Origin: Myxococcus qinghaiensis | Lineage (GTDB): Bacteria; Myxococcota; Myxococcia; Myxococcales; Myxococcaceae | Length of the DNA: 64,000 nucleotides | Assembly: GCF_024198215.1 (NCBI RefSeq) | Contig: NZ_JAKCFA010000022.1 | Span: forward strand, 152,932-216,931 | Direction of reading: 5' to 3' | Shown: one piece after another, positions 24,001 to 31,665 of the stretch | How positions within the stretch are numbered: the stretch's first letter is position 1 | Layout: each line of letters begins with the position of its first letter | Translations under genes and position numbers: made by a program | Notes under the pieces: generated by a model | Database searches by the model: none | Told to the model about the DNA's origin: nothing | Seen by the model: the letters and a program-made list of their open reading frames with translations, nothing else

Positions 24001-25600
24001 GCTGCTGGCCCTGAAGTCGAAGGACTTCAAGGTGGAGCGCATCGTCCACCTGTGGGGCCTGGACGGGCTCGACGGCGCGGAGCACGCGTCGGCCGAGGCT
24101 CGCTTCGACCAACTGCAGGAGCGCGGCTTCCATCCCCTGCTGCGGCTGACGCGGGCGCTGGCGGAGGAGTCGCTGCCCGGCCCCGTGGAGCTGACCGTGG
24201 TGGGACGCGGGGCGTTTGACGTGGAGAGCACGGACGAGGTCAGCCCCGAGCTCGCCCCGCTGCCCGCGCTGTGCAAGGTGATTCCCCAGGAGCACGACAC
24301 CCTGTCCTGCCGCTACGTGGACCTGGGCTACGGCGGCGTGTTCACGGAGGCGAGCGCCCTGCTGCGCGAGCTCACCTCCGACACCCGGGAGCCCATCGTC
24401 GCCTGGCGCGGGACGCACCGGCTGACGCAGACGCATGAGCCGCTGCGGCTGGAGCAGGACACCGTGGCGGAGCAGCCCTTCAAGGCGCGCGGCGTGTACC
24501 TCATCACCGGTGGCCTGGGTGGCGTGGGCCTGCTGCTCGCGCGGCACCTGGCGAGCGCTCATCAAGCCCGGCTCATCCTGGTGAGCCGTGCCGGGTTGGA
24601 AGTGGACCCGGGCGGACACAAGCAGCGCGCGGTGAGGGAGTTGGAAGCGGCGGGCGCGGAGGTGCTGGTGGTCCGCGCGGACGTGGCGGACGAGTCGAAG
24701 CTGCGCATGGCCCTGGCGGAGGCGGACGTTCGCTTCGGCTCGGTGGACGGAGTGATTCACGCGGCGGGGCTCGCGGGTGAAGGCGCGGTGGCGCTGCTCT
24801 CCGGACTGGACGCCGCGGCCTGCGCGCCTCACTTCCGGGCGAAGGTCCATGGCACCTACGCGCTGGAGCGCGCGCTGACGGGCCGGGCCCTCGACTTCGT
24901 GCTGCTGGTGTCCTCCAACGCAGCGGTGCTCGGAGGACTGGGGCTCGGAGCCTACGGCGCGGCGAATGCCTTCCTGGATGCCTTCGCCGTCTCGCGCTCG
25001 CGCGAGGGGTTGACGCGGTGGCTGAGCACCAACTGGGACGGCTGGCCCGGCGTGGACGAGGTGACGCGCGAGGTCCGCACGAGCATCGACGTGTTCGCCA
25101 TGTCGCCGACCGAGGCGGTGGAAGCCTTCCGCCGCGTGGTGGAGTCCCCGCTGAGCGGACAGGTGGTGGTGTCCACCGGCGACCTCATCTCCCGCGTCGC
25201 GCGGTGGGTGCGGGCCGATGGCGCGGGGAAGCAAGCGGACGCGGCGGGTGGCGCGACGCATGAGCGGCCCCAGCTCGGCACCGAGTACGTAGCGCCGACG
25301 GATGACGTGGAGCTGGCGCTGGCGAAGGTGTGGCAGGAGCAGCTCGGACTGGCGCAACTGGGCATCCACGACAACTTCTTCGACCTCGGTGGCAACTCGC
25401 TGCTGTGGCTCAAGATTGTCGGGCGCCTGAAGCGGGAGCTGGGACGCGAAGTGCCCCTCACCTCCGTCTTCGAGGCCCCCACGGTGGCCGCGCTGGCGAA
25501 GCGACTGGGAGGACTGCCCGCCCCGGAGGAGTCCCCCACTTTCGAGACGAGTCAGAACCGGGGAGCCCAGCGCAGGGAGCGGCGCAGTCGCCGTGAGTGA
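21038..25600 (+). CDS. PKS1: type I polyketide synthase module KS-AT-KR-ACP
   Basis: A one-module polyketide synthase of 1,520 residues. The KS has active-site Cys185 (TGCSTSL) and the HGTAT and NVGHLDA histidine motifs. The AT has Ser633 in GHSLGEY, but the extender motif reads VAAHS (729-733) instead of HAFH (malonyl) or YASH (methylmalonyl), so its extender is uncertain, with malonyl likeliest. The KR has ITGGLGGVG near 1158 and catalytic Ser1292/1293 and Tyr1306 (GAYGAAN), so it should be active. The ACP serine is Ser1454 (DLGGNSL). No DH or ER is present, so the module should leave a beta-hydroxyl on a two-carbon extension of the acyl-glycyl chain. It lies seven bases after NRPS1 and overlaps PKS2 by eight bases (GTGAGTGA), implying translational coupling. 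Confidence 0.95.
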   Translation: MGQQREYQGDVGLAVAIVGMAVRVPGAEDVDAFWRLLREGVEGITFFSDDALKSLGVDPAFLANPHFVRAAPVLERPARFDAGFFGYAPREAELLDPQHRVFLECVWKALEHAGYAPGRIPGTTGLYAGSSLSSYLLFNLLSRAEFQQAEDTFPAMVANDKDFLATRVAYHLDFKGPALTVQTGCSTSLVATHLACQSLLGYQCDVALAGGVSVHVPQRTGYHYQEGGITSPDGHCRAFDAKGQGTLFGSGAGVVVLKRLEDALNDGDTIHAVIRASAINNDGAMKVGFTAPGVEGQVEVIARAQAIAEVAPDSIGYVEAHGTATPLGDPIEVQALDTVFRAGTDKRGFCGLGSVKTNVGHLDAAAGVTGLVKTVLSLEHAELPPSLNYETPNPRIDFANSPFYVNTALKPWPESATPRRAGVSSFGIGGTNAHVILEEAPFVRPGDSARAWQLLVLSARTQTALEKQTTFLLEHLKTHPEQSLADVAWTLQMGRKALDLRRVLVCRDRDDAVRVLETRDPQRLFTLAPGSATTSAVFMFPGGGAQYPDMGRGLYDAEPAFREAVDRCFALLRPRLGFDLKPVMYPDAASAATASQRLKRTSVALPALFTVEYALARLWESWGVKPEAVIGHSLGEYTAACLAGVFSLEDALALVVLRGKLFEELPGGGMLSVPLPESEVRPLLGETLSLAAVNGPSQCAVAGTVEAVEALAAELTRREVEFRHIPIDVAAHSHLVAPILARFQEFIGTLQLSAPTLPLMSNVTGTWMTPEEATDPAYWTRHLRQTVRFGDGIRTLAGVPHRVYLEVGPGRTLSTLARLQLTGPQAPPVLPSLRHPQDPVPDEELLTATLGKLWAAGIDIDWNGVRRDKRRLRVPLPTYPFEGQDYWLAPEAPSTQRRGAARKTTDVGGWFYVPSWKRAPLPLPRAGASTVRDWVVFLDAGGVGETLAGRLESAGHRVARVSRGARLQELGEHHFSLDPADANEPAFLLLALKSKDFKVERIVHLWGLDGLDGAEHASAEARFDQLQERGFHPLLRLTRALAEESLPGPVELTVVGRGAFDVESTDEVSPELAPLPALCKVIPQEHDTLSCRYVDLGYGGVFTEASALLRELTSDTREPIVAWRGTHRLTQTHEPLRLEQDTVAEQPFKARGVYLITGGLGGVGLLLARHLASAHQARLILVSRAGLEVDPGGHKQRAVRELEAAGAEVLVVRADVADESKLRMALAEADVRFGSVDGVIHAAGLAGEGAVALLSGLDAAACAPHFRAKVHGTYALERALTGRALDFVLLVSSNAAVLGGLGLGAYGAANAFLDAFAVSRSREGLTRWLSTNWDGWPGVDEVTREVRTSIDVFAMSPTEAVEAFRRVVESPLSGQVVVSTGDLISRVARWVRADGAGKQADAAGGATHERPQLGTEYVAPTDDVELALAKVWQEQLGLAQLGIHDNFFDLGGNSLLWLKIVGRLKRELGREVPLTSVFEAPTVAALAKRLGGLPAPEESPTFETSQNRGAQRRERRSRRE

Positions 25601-28600
25601 AGCAGCGAAGGAGCGGATGGCCGTGGACGTGAAGCAGCCGGCAGACATCGACGACGCGGACCTCGCCATCATCGGCATGTCCGGGCGCTTTCCTGGCGCA
25701 CGCGACACGGCGGAGTTCTGGGCGAACGTGCGCGGCGGCGTGGAGTCCATCCGCTTCTTCACCCCCGAGGAGTGCCGCGCGGCGGGAGTCCCCCAGGAAC
25801 TGGTAGATGACCCCGACTACGTGCGCGCGGCGGCTGTGCTGCCGGAGCCCGAGTCCTTCGACGCCGCGTTCTTCGACATGCCTCCCCGCGAGGCGGAGCT
25901 GACGGACCCGCAGCACCGCGTCTTCCTGGAGGTCTGCTGGGAGGCGCTGGAGCACGCGGGCTACTCGCCGCGCGACTACCCGGGCGCCATCTCCGTGTAC
26001 GGCGGTGCCACGCTCAACACGTACCTGCTGATGAACCTGGCGCGGAACCCTCGGGTGCTGGAGTCCGTGGAGCCCGTGCAGGTCAACATCGGCAACGGCA
26101 CCGACTTCCTGGCCACCCGCGTCTCGTACAAGCTGAACCTCCGAGGCGCCAGCCACGCCGTGCAGAGCGCGTGCTCGACGTCGCTGGTGGCGGTGCACCT
26201 GGCCTGCCAGAGCCTGCTCAATGGCGAGTGCGACATGGCGCTCGCGGGTGGCTCCTCCGTCAACGTCAGCTTCTTCAACGGCTACCGGCACGCCGAGGGA
26301 GGCATGGCTTCCCCCGATGGTCGCTGCCGCCCCTTCGATGCGAAGGCCCGGGGCACGCTGTTCGGCAGCGGCGCGGGTGTCGTGTTGTTGAAGAAGCTGC
26401 GCAACGCCGTGCGGGATGGCGACACGGTGCACGCCGTCATCAAGGGCTCGGCCATCAACAACGATGGCGCGCTCAAGGCGGGCTACACCGCGCCGGGCAT
26501 CGAGGGTCAGTCCCAGGTGGTGGCGGAGGCGCTCGCGGCGGCGGGACTGGACGCGGACTCCATCGGCTACGTGGAGGCCCACGGCACCGCGACGCCCTTG
26601 GGAGACCCTATCGAGGTGGAGGCGCTCACGCGCGCCTTCCGTGCCTCCACGCAGCGCCGGCGCTTCTGCGCCATCGGCTCCGTGAAGGGCAACGTGGGCC
26701 ACCTGGATGCCGCCGCCGGAATCACCGGCCTCATCAAGACGGCGCTGGCCGTGAAGCACGGCGAGCTGCCGCCCAGCCTTCATTACGAGCGGCCCAACCC
26801 GGCCATCGACTTCGACGGCAGCCCCTTCTACGTCAACGCGACGCTCAAGCCCTGGCCCGGCGGCGCGCTGCCCCGGCGCGGTGGCGTCAGCTCCTTCGGC
26901 GTGGGCGGCACCAACGCGCACGTCGTGCTCGAGCAGACGCCTCGCACGCCCGACAGCGCGGCCGCTCGTCGCACGTGGCAGGTGTTGCCGCTGTCCGCGC
27001 GCACGTCCTCCGCGCTGGAGGCCAGCACCCGGCGCCTCGCCGAAGCCTTGAAGTCCTCGCCCGACGTGAAGCTCGCGGACGTGGCCTGGACGCTCCAGGC
27101 GGGACGTCAGCGTTTCTCGCAGCGACGCTTCCTGCTCGCGCGAAGCGTGGGCGACGCGGTGGAGGTGCTCTCCGAGGACGGGAATGCCCGCCTCCACACC
27201 GAGACCCAGGACGCGGTGGAGCGTCCGGTGGCGTTCCTCTTCTCGGGACAGGGCTCGCAGCACGTGGGCATGGGGCGCGCGCTGTATGACGCGGAGCCCG
27301 TCTTCCGCGTCGAAGTCGACCGGTGCGCGGAGCTGCTCAAGGCCCATCTGGGCGGCAGAGACTTGCGCGAGGTGATGTACCCGAAGTCGGGGGACCCGGC
27401 GGAGAACGAGAAGGCGCTGGCGCGGACGGAGTTCACCCAGCCCGCGCTGTTCGTCATCGAGTACGCCACCGCGCGACTCTGGATGTCCTGGGGCGTGAAG
27501 CCCGCGGCGATGCTGGGGCACAGCATTGGCGAGTACGTGGCCGCGTGCCTGGCGGGAGTCTTCTCGGTGGAGCACGCGCTCCAGTTGGTCGCCGCGCGCG
27601 GACGGCTGATGCAGTCGCTGCCCTCCGGCTCCATGCTGGCGGTGCCGCTGAGCGAGGACGAGGTCCGTCCGTACCTCGGAACCGAGCTGAGCCTCGCTGC
27701 GGTGAACGCGCCCATGCAGTGCGTCGCCTCCGGGCCGACGGAGGCCGTGGAGAAGCTGAAGCGCCAGCTCGAAGAGGCCGGCGTGCGCAGCCACGTGCTC
27801 GCCACGTCCCATGCCTTCCACTCGGCGATGATGGACCCCATCCTGGAGGCCTTCACGGCGCGCGCGGCGGCGGTGAGTCTTCGTCCGCCCACCCTGCCCT
27901 TCGTCTCCAACGTCACCGGGACGTGGATCACCACGGAGCAGGCGACGAGCCCCAAGTACTGGGCCCAGCACCTGCGCGGCGCGGTGCGCTTCGCGGATGG
28001 ACTGCACGCGCTCCTCTCCGACCCGAAGCGCGTGGTGTTGGAGGTCGGTCCCGGGCAGGTGCTCAGCCGCCTCACGCGACGTTCTCCGGAAGTCACGGCG
28101 TCACGTCCGGTGCTCAGCTCGATGCCCTCCTCGCAGGACACCGTGGCCGTGGATGCGCCGCCGCTCGCGTACACGACGCTGGGCGGACTCTGGCAGGCCG
28201 GCGTCACCGTGGACTGGCGCGGCTTCCACGGCGAGGAGCGTCGCCACCGCATCCCCCTTCCGACCTATCCCTTCGAGCGCCTGCGCTACTGGGTGGAGCC
28301 GGACACGAAGCCTCAAGTCGAGGCCGCGCCTGTCACAAGCGAGACGCTCGGGCTGCCGCTCGCGCAGGCGCCGATGGAGCGATGGTTCCATGCGCCGTCG
28401 TGGAAGCGCGCGCCGCTGCCTCCGGGGCGCACCGCGAAGGCCGCGAACCAGCGCGTCTGGCTGGTCTTCGAGGATGAGTCCTCTCCCACCGAAGCGCTGC
28501 TGGCGCCCGAGCCCGGCGAGGAGCGGATGGTGCTCCGCGTGCGTCCGGGCGCGGGCTTCAGCCACTCCGGGGATATGAGCTACACCGTGGCGCCGGGCTC

Positions 28601-30314
28601 GCTGTCGGACCTGCGCGCACTGCTCACCGCGCTGCGGGACGCCGGCCGGCTGCCCGACGCCGTGTTGCACCTGTGGAGCCTCACCACTGACGCGCCCACG
28701 ACCTTCGCGCAGGTCCAGGCGAGCGGCTACTTCACGCTCGTCGGCCTCGCGCGGGCCCTCGTCGAGCTGACGGCGGAGCGCCCTTGCACCGTCTGGGTGG
28801 TGTCCAACCACGTCCACGACGTCACCGGTGAAGAGTCACTCCGCGCCGACAAGGCCACGCTGCTCGGCCCCTGCCGGGTGATTCCGCAGGAGCATCCGTT
28901 CCTGCGCTTCCACCAGGTGGACGTGGTGACGACCCCGGAGGCGCGACTCTCCGCCACCACCCTCCAGGCGCTTCGTGCCGAGCTGCGCTCATTGCCCCGT
29001 GAGCCGGTGGTGTCGCTGCGCGGGCCGCACCGCTGGGTGCAGAGCCTGGAGCCCCTGCCGCTGCCCGACGCGCCGGCGCCGCATCCGAGTTCGCGTCCCG
29101 GCGGCGTGTATGTGCTCGTCCATGGCCTCGGCGGCCTGGGCGCGATGAACGGGCGCGCGCTGGCCAGCCTGTCTCCCGGAGCGAAGCTCGTGTGCATGGA
29201 GCCGCTCGGCTTTCCGTCACGCGACACCTGGGATGCGCACGTCGCCCGTCACGAAGAGAACGAGACGTGGACGCAGCGCATCCGCCGCGCGCGGCAGCTC
29301 GAGGCCCTGGGCGCGGAGGTGGTGGTGCTGCCCACCGACCTGACGCGGCAGGAGTCCCTGCGCGAAGCCATCGACACGACGGTGGCCCGCTTCGGCGCGC
29401 TCCATGGCGTGGTGCATGCGGCGTGGCTCCCCAAGGACCAGGTGGCGCGGCTCGTCTCGGAGACGGGGCCCGAGGAGAGCGCCTGGCACTTCGACCCGCG
29501 CGCGCGAGGCCTGGCGCTGCTGGATGCGGTGCTCGGAGACCGGGCGCTGGACTTCCGCGTGGTGGCGTCGTCCATCTCCGCGGTGCTCGGGGGCATGGCC
29601 ACTGTCGCGCACACCGCCGCGAGCGCCTGGCAGGACGCCTTCGCCCAGGCCGCGTCGCACGAAGGACGGCGGTGGTTGAGCCTGGGCTGGGACGTGGTGA
29701 AGGTGGAGGACTACGGCGCGCACCCCGGTGCACGCGGTGAGGCGCTGGACCGACTGGCGCTCTCGCCCGAGCAAGGCGCCGAGGCCCTGAGCCGCGCGCT
29801 CGCGCATGCCACGGGCCCCTGGCTGGTGGTGTCCACCCACGACGTGGCCGCGCGGCTGTCCCCGGCGGCGCAAGCGCTCGGCACCGAGGACACGCGTGAG
29901 GAGCCCACGGCGCGTCCTCAGCATCCTCGGCCGTCGAACCTGCGCAGTGCCTACGTGGCGCCGACAACGGACATGGAGCGGACGCTCGCCGACCTGTGGC
30001 AGCAGACGCTGGGCGTCGCGCCCATCGGCATCCAGGACAACTTCTTCGAGCTGGGCGGTGACTCCCTCATCGCCGTGCAGCTCAGCGACCGGCTCAAGCG
30101 TCGGCTCAACGTCAGCGTTCCCGCGTCCAGCCTCTACGAGGGTGTCACCGTGAAGGCCCTGGCCGTGCTGCTCCAGCCTCCCGAGGCGGGACCGGGCTCC
30201 GCGAACAGCGAGGCCGACGAGCGCGAGTCCGCCGTGCAGCGCCGCAAGCAGAACCTCCAGCGTCAGCGCTCCCGTCGCCGCGCGGACGATGAAGAACCAG
30301 AGGAAGGCGACTGA
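25593..30314 (+). CDS. PKS2: type I polyketide synthase module KS-AT-KR(inactive?)-ACP
   Basis: The protein has 1,573 residues from GTG 25593, which overlaps the PKS1 stop. The KS has Cys194 (SACSTSL), HGTAT and NVGHLDA. The AT has Ser644 in GHSIGEY and HAFH at 740-743, the malonyl-CoA signature. The KR region keeps a partial cofactor loop (HGLGGLGAMNG near 1178) and Ser1327, but the catalytic tyrosine is replaced by His1340 (VAHTAAS instead of AYAAAN), so ketoreduction is probably lost and the beta-keto group retained. The ACP serine is Ser1491 (LGGDSLI). The C-terminus ends in a basic then acidic tail (QRRKQNLQRQRSRRR followed by DDEEPEEGD) that should serve as a docking element. The glycosyltransferase gene starts 38 bp further on. 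Confidence 0.94.
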   Translation: MSEAAKERMAVDVKQPADIDDADLAIIGMSGRFPGARDTAEFWANVRGGVESIRFFTPEECRAAGVPQELVDDPDYVRAAAVLPEPESFDAAFFDMPPREAELTDPQHRVFLEVCWEALEHAGYSPRDYPGAISVYGGATLNTYLLMNLARNPRVLESVEPVQVNIGNGTDFLATRVSYKLNLRGASHAVQSACSTSLVAVHLACQSLLNGECDMALAGGSSVNVSFFNGYRHAEGGMASPDGRCRPFDAKARGTLFGSGAGVVLLKKLRNAVRDGDTVHAVIKGSAINNDGALKAGYTAPGIEGQSQVVAEALAAAGLDADSIGYVEAHGTATPLGDPIEVEALTRAFRASTQRRRFCAIGSVKGNVGHLDAAAGITGLIKTALAVKHGELPPSLHYERPNPAIDFDGSPFYVNATLKPWPGGALPRRGGVSSFGVGGTNAHVVLEQTPRTPDSAAARRTWQVLPLSARTSSALEASTRRLAEALKSSPDVKLADVAWTLQAGRQRFSQRRFLLARSVGDAVEVLSEDGNARLHTETQDAVERPVAFLFSGQGSQHVGMGRALYDAEPVFRVEVDRCAELLKAHLGGRDLREVMYPKSGDPAENEKALARTEFTQPALFVIEYATARLWMSWGVKPAAMLGHSIGEYVAACLAGVFSVEHALQLVAARGRLMQSLPSGSMLAVPLSEDEVRPYLGTELSLAAVNAPMQCVASGPTEAVEKLKRQLEEAGVRSHVLATSHAFHSAMMDPILEAFTARAAAVSLRPPTLPFVSNVTGTWITTEQATSPKYWAQHLRGAVRFADGLHALLSDPKRVVLEVGPGQVLSRLTRRSPEVTASRPVLSSMPSSQDTVAVDAPPLAYTTLGGLWQAGVTVDWRGFHGEERRHRIPLPTYPFERLRYWVEPDTKPQVEAAPVTSETLGLPLAQAPMERWFHAPSWKRAPLPPGRTAKAANQRVWLVFEDESSPTEALLAPEPGEERMVLRVRPGAGFSHSGDMSYTVAPGSLSDLRALLTALRDAGRLPDAVLHLWSLTTDAPTTFAQVQASGYFTLVGLARALVELTAERPCTVWVVSNHVHDVTGEESLRADKATLLGPCRVIPQEHPFLRFHQVDVVTTPEARLSATTLQALRAELRSLPREPVVSLRGPHRWVQSLEPLPLPDAPAPHPSSRPGGVYVLVHGLGGLGAMNGRALASLSPGAKLVCMEPLGFPSRDTWDAHVARHEENETWTQRIRRARQLEALGAEVVVLPTDLTRQESLREAIDTTVARFGALHGVVHAAWLPKDQVARLVSETGPEESAWHFDPRARGLALLDAVLGDRALDFRVVASSISAVLGGMATVAHTAASAWQDAFAQAASHEGRRWLSLGWDVVKVEDYGAHPGARGEALDRLALSPEQGAEALSRALAHATGPWLVVSTHDVAARLSPAAQALGTEDTREEPTARPQHPRPSNLRSAYVAPTTDMERTLADLWQQTLGVAPIGIQDNFFELGGDSLIAVQLSDRLKRRLNVSVPASSLYEGVTVKALAVLLQPPEAGPGSANSEADERESAVQRRKQNLQRQRSRRRADDEEPEEGD

Positions 30315-30352
30315 GTCGTCGCGGCTCCTCTTCGACCTCCCCGCCCCCGCCC

Positions 30353-31645
30353 ATGCGAGCCATCCTCACCAACTTCGGAACCCTCGGCGACATCCAGCCC
30401 TTCGTGGCGCTGGCGGTCGAGCTGAAGCGCCACGGACATCAACCCGTGCTCGCCGCCGCGCCGTCGTACCGCGCGCTCGCTCGACAGCATGACGTCGACT
30501 TCATTCCGGTGGGGCCCGACCTGCGGGAAGCCCAGAGCGGCATCACCCAGGCGATGATGGGAAGCCCTGATGTCGTGCACTCCGCCGGAGGCATGCTCCA
30601 GCTCTTCCAGCCACTCTTGGAGGCGCTGCCCCACATGTTCCAGGACCTGCGCGCCGCATGTCAGGGCGCGGACCTGCTCGTCAGCGGACGCGTCCAGCCC
30701 GTCGCGCGCATGGTGCATGACCTGACGCACCTGCCCTTCGTCACGGTGCTGGTGGAGCACAGCGGCAGCGGCGGTGGCAGCCCCGCCTTCCAGATGGCCG
30801 TGCGCGGACTGGTGAACCCCCTGCGCGAGGCCCATGGCCTTCCGCCGCTCGACAACCCGTTGGTGGACGGCCTGTCCCATCAACTGGTGCTCACCGCGCT
30901 GAGCCGCCACGTTCGGCCTCCCGCCGCGGACCTGCCCCCGCACCACCACACCGTCGGATACTGCCTTGTCGACGAGCCGGCATTCACGCCGGACGCGGAA
31001 CTGGCCTCGTTCCTCGCCGAGGGCGAGCCGCCCGTCTGCATCACCTTCGGCAGCATGACGCACGCGGACCCGGCGGCGCTGACGGGCACGCTGGTGAACG
31101 CCACGGTGCGCGCGGGGCGACGGGCCCTCATCCAGCACGGATGGAGCGGCCTGGGCCAGCGCGCCCTCCCCCCGACGGTGCGGGCCCTGGGACAGGTGCC
31201 GCACTCCTGGCTCTTCTCGCGCGTGTCGTGCGTGGTGCACCACGGCGGAGCGGGCACCACGGGCGCGGCCTTCCGGGCGGGCGTCCCGCAGGTCGTGGTG
31301 CCGCACACGTATGACCAGTTCACCTGGGGCGAGGTCGTCCAGCAGCAGGGCTGCGGTGGCGCGGCGCTGCCGATTGGTGAGCTGAACGCGGAGCGGCTCG
31401 GAGACGCGTTGAGCGCGGTGCACGCTCGCGCGGACATCCAGGCGTCCGCGGCGCGGCTGGGAGAACAGCTCCGCGCGGAGCACGGAACGATGAAGGCGCG
31501 TCAGCTCCTCGAGGACCTGGTCCGACGAGTGGGGCTGGCCACGGACTCGAAGGTCGAGGACGAGGCGGACGCGGAAGACGAGGGGCGGCAACAGCGTCGC
31601 AAGTCGGCGCTGAAGCAGCAACGGGCGAGGAAGGTCGAAACTTGA
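30353..31645 (+). CDS. Family 1 (UGT/MGT-like) glycosyltransferase embedded in the PKS operon
   Basis: The protein has 430 residues. The N-terminal acceptor domain begins MRAILTNFGTLGDIQPFVALA, and the C-terminal sugar-nucleotide domain has CITFGSMTH and the donor-binding loop HHGGAGTTGAAFRAGVPQVVVPH beginning at His296. This is the GT-B fold of the UGT/EryCIII-like macrolide and sterol glycosyltransferases. It most likely attaches an NDP-activated sugar to a hydroxyl of the lipid-polyketide portion. No sugar-modification genes are in the window, so a common sugar is plausible. The start at 30353 has no good ribosome site and may rely on coupling to PKS2. The last 20 residues (QRRKSALKQQRARK then VET) resemble the C-terminal tails of NRPS1 and PKS2. 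Its stop overlaps a possible TTG start of PKS3. Confidence 0.9.
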   Translation: MRAILTNFGTLGDIQPFVALAVELKRHGHQPVLAAAPSYRALARQHDVDFIPVGPDLREAQSGITQAMMGSPDVVHSAGGMLQLFQPLLEALPHMFQDLRAACQGADLLVSGRVQPVARMVHDLTHLPFVTVLVEHSGSGGGSPAFQMAVRGLVNPLREAHGLPPLDNPLVDGLSHQLVLTALSRHVRPPAADLPPHHHTVGYCLVDEPAFTPDAELASFLAEGEPPVCITFGSMTHADPAALTGTLVNATVRAGRRALIQHGWSGLGQRALPPTVRALGQVPHSWLFSRVSCVVHHGGAGTTGAAFRAGVPQVVVPHTYDQFTWGEVVQQQGCGGAALPIGELNAERLGDALSAVHARADIQASAARLGEQLRAEHGTMKARQLLEDLVRRVGLATDSKVEDEADAEDEGRQQRRKSALKQQRARKVET

Positions 31646-31665
31646 GCGGGACTTTGGAGAGAGAC

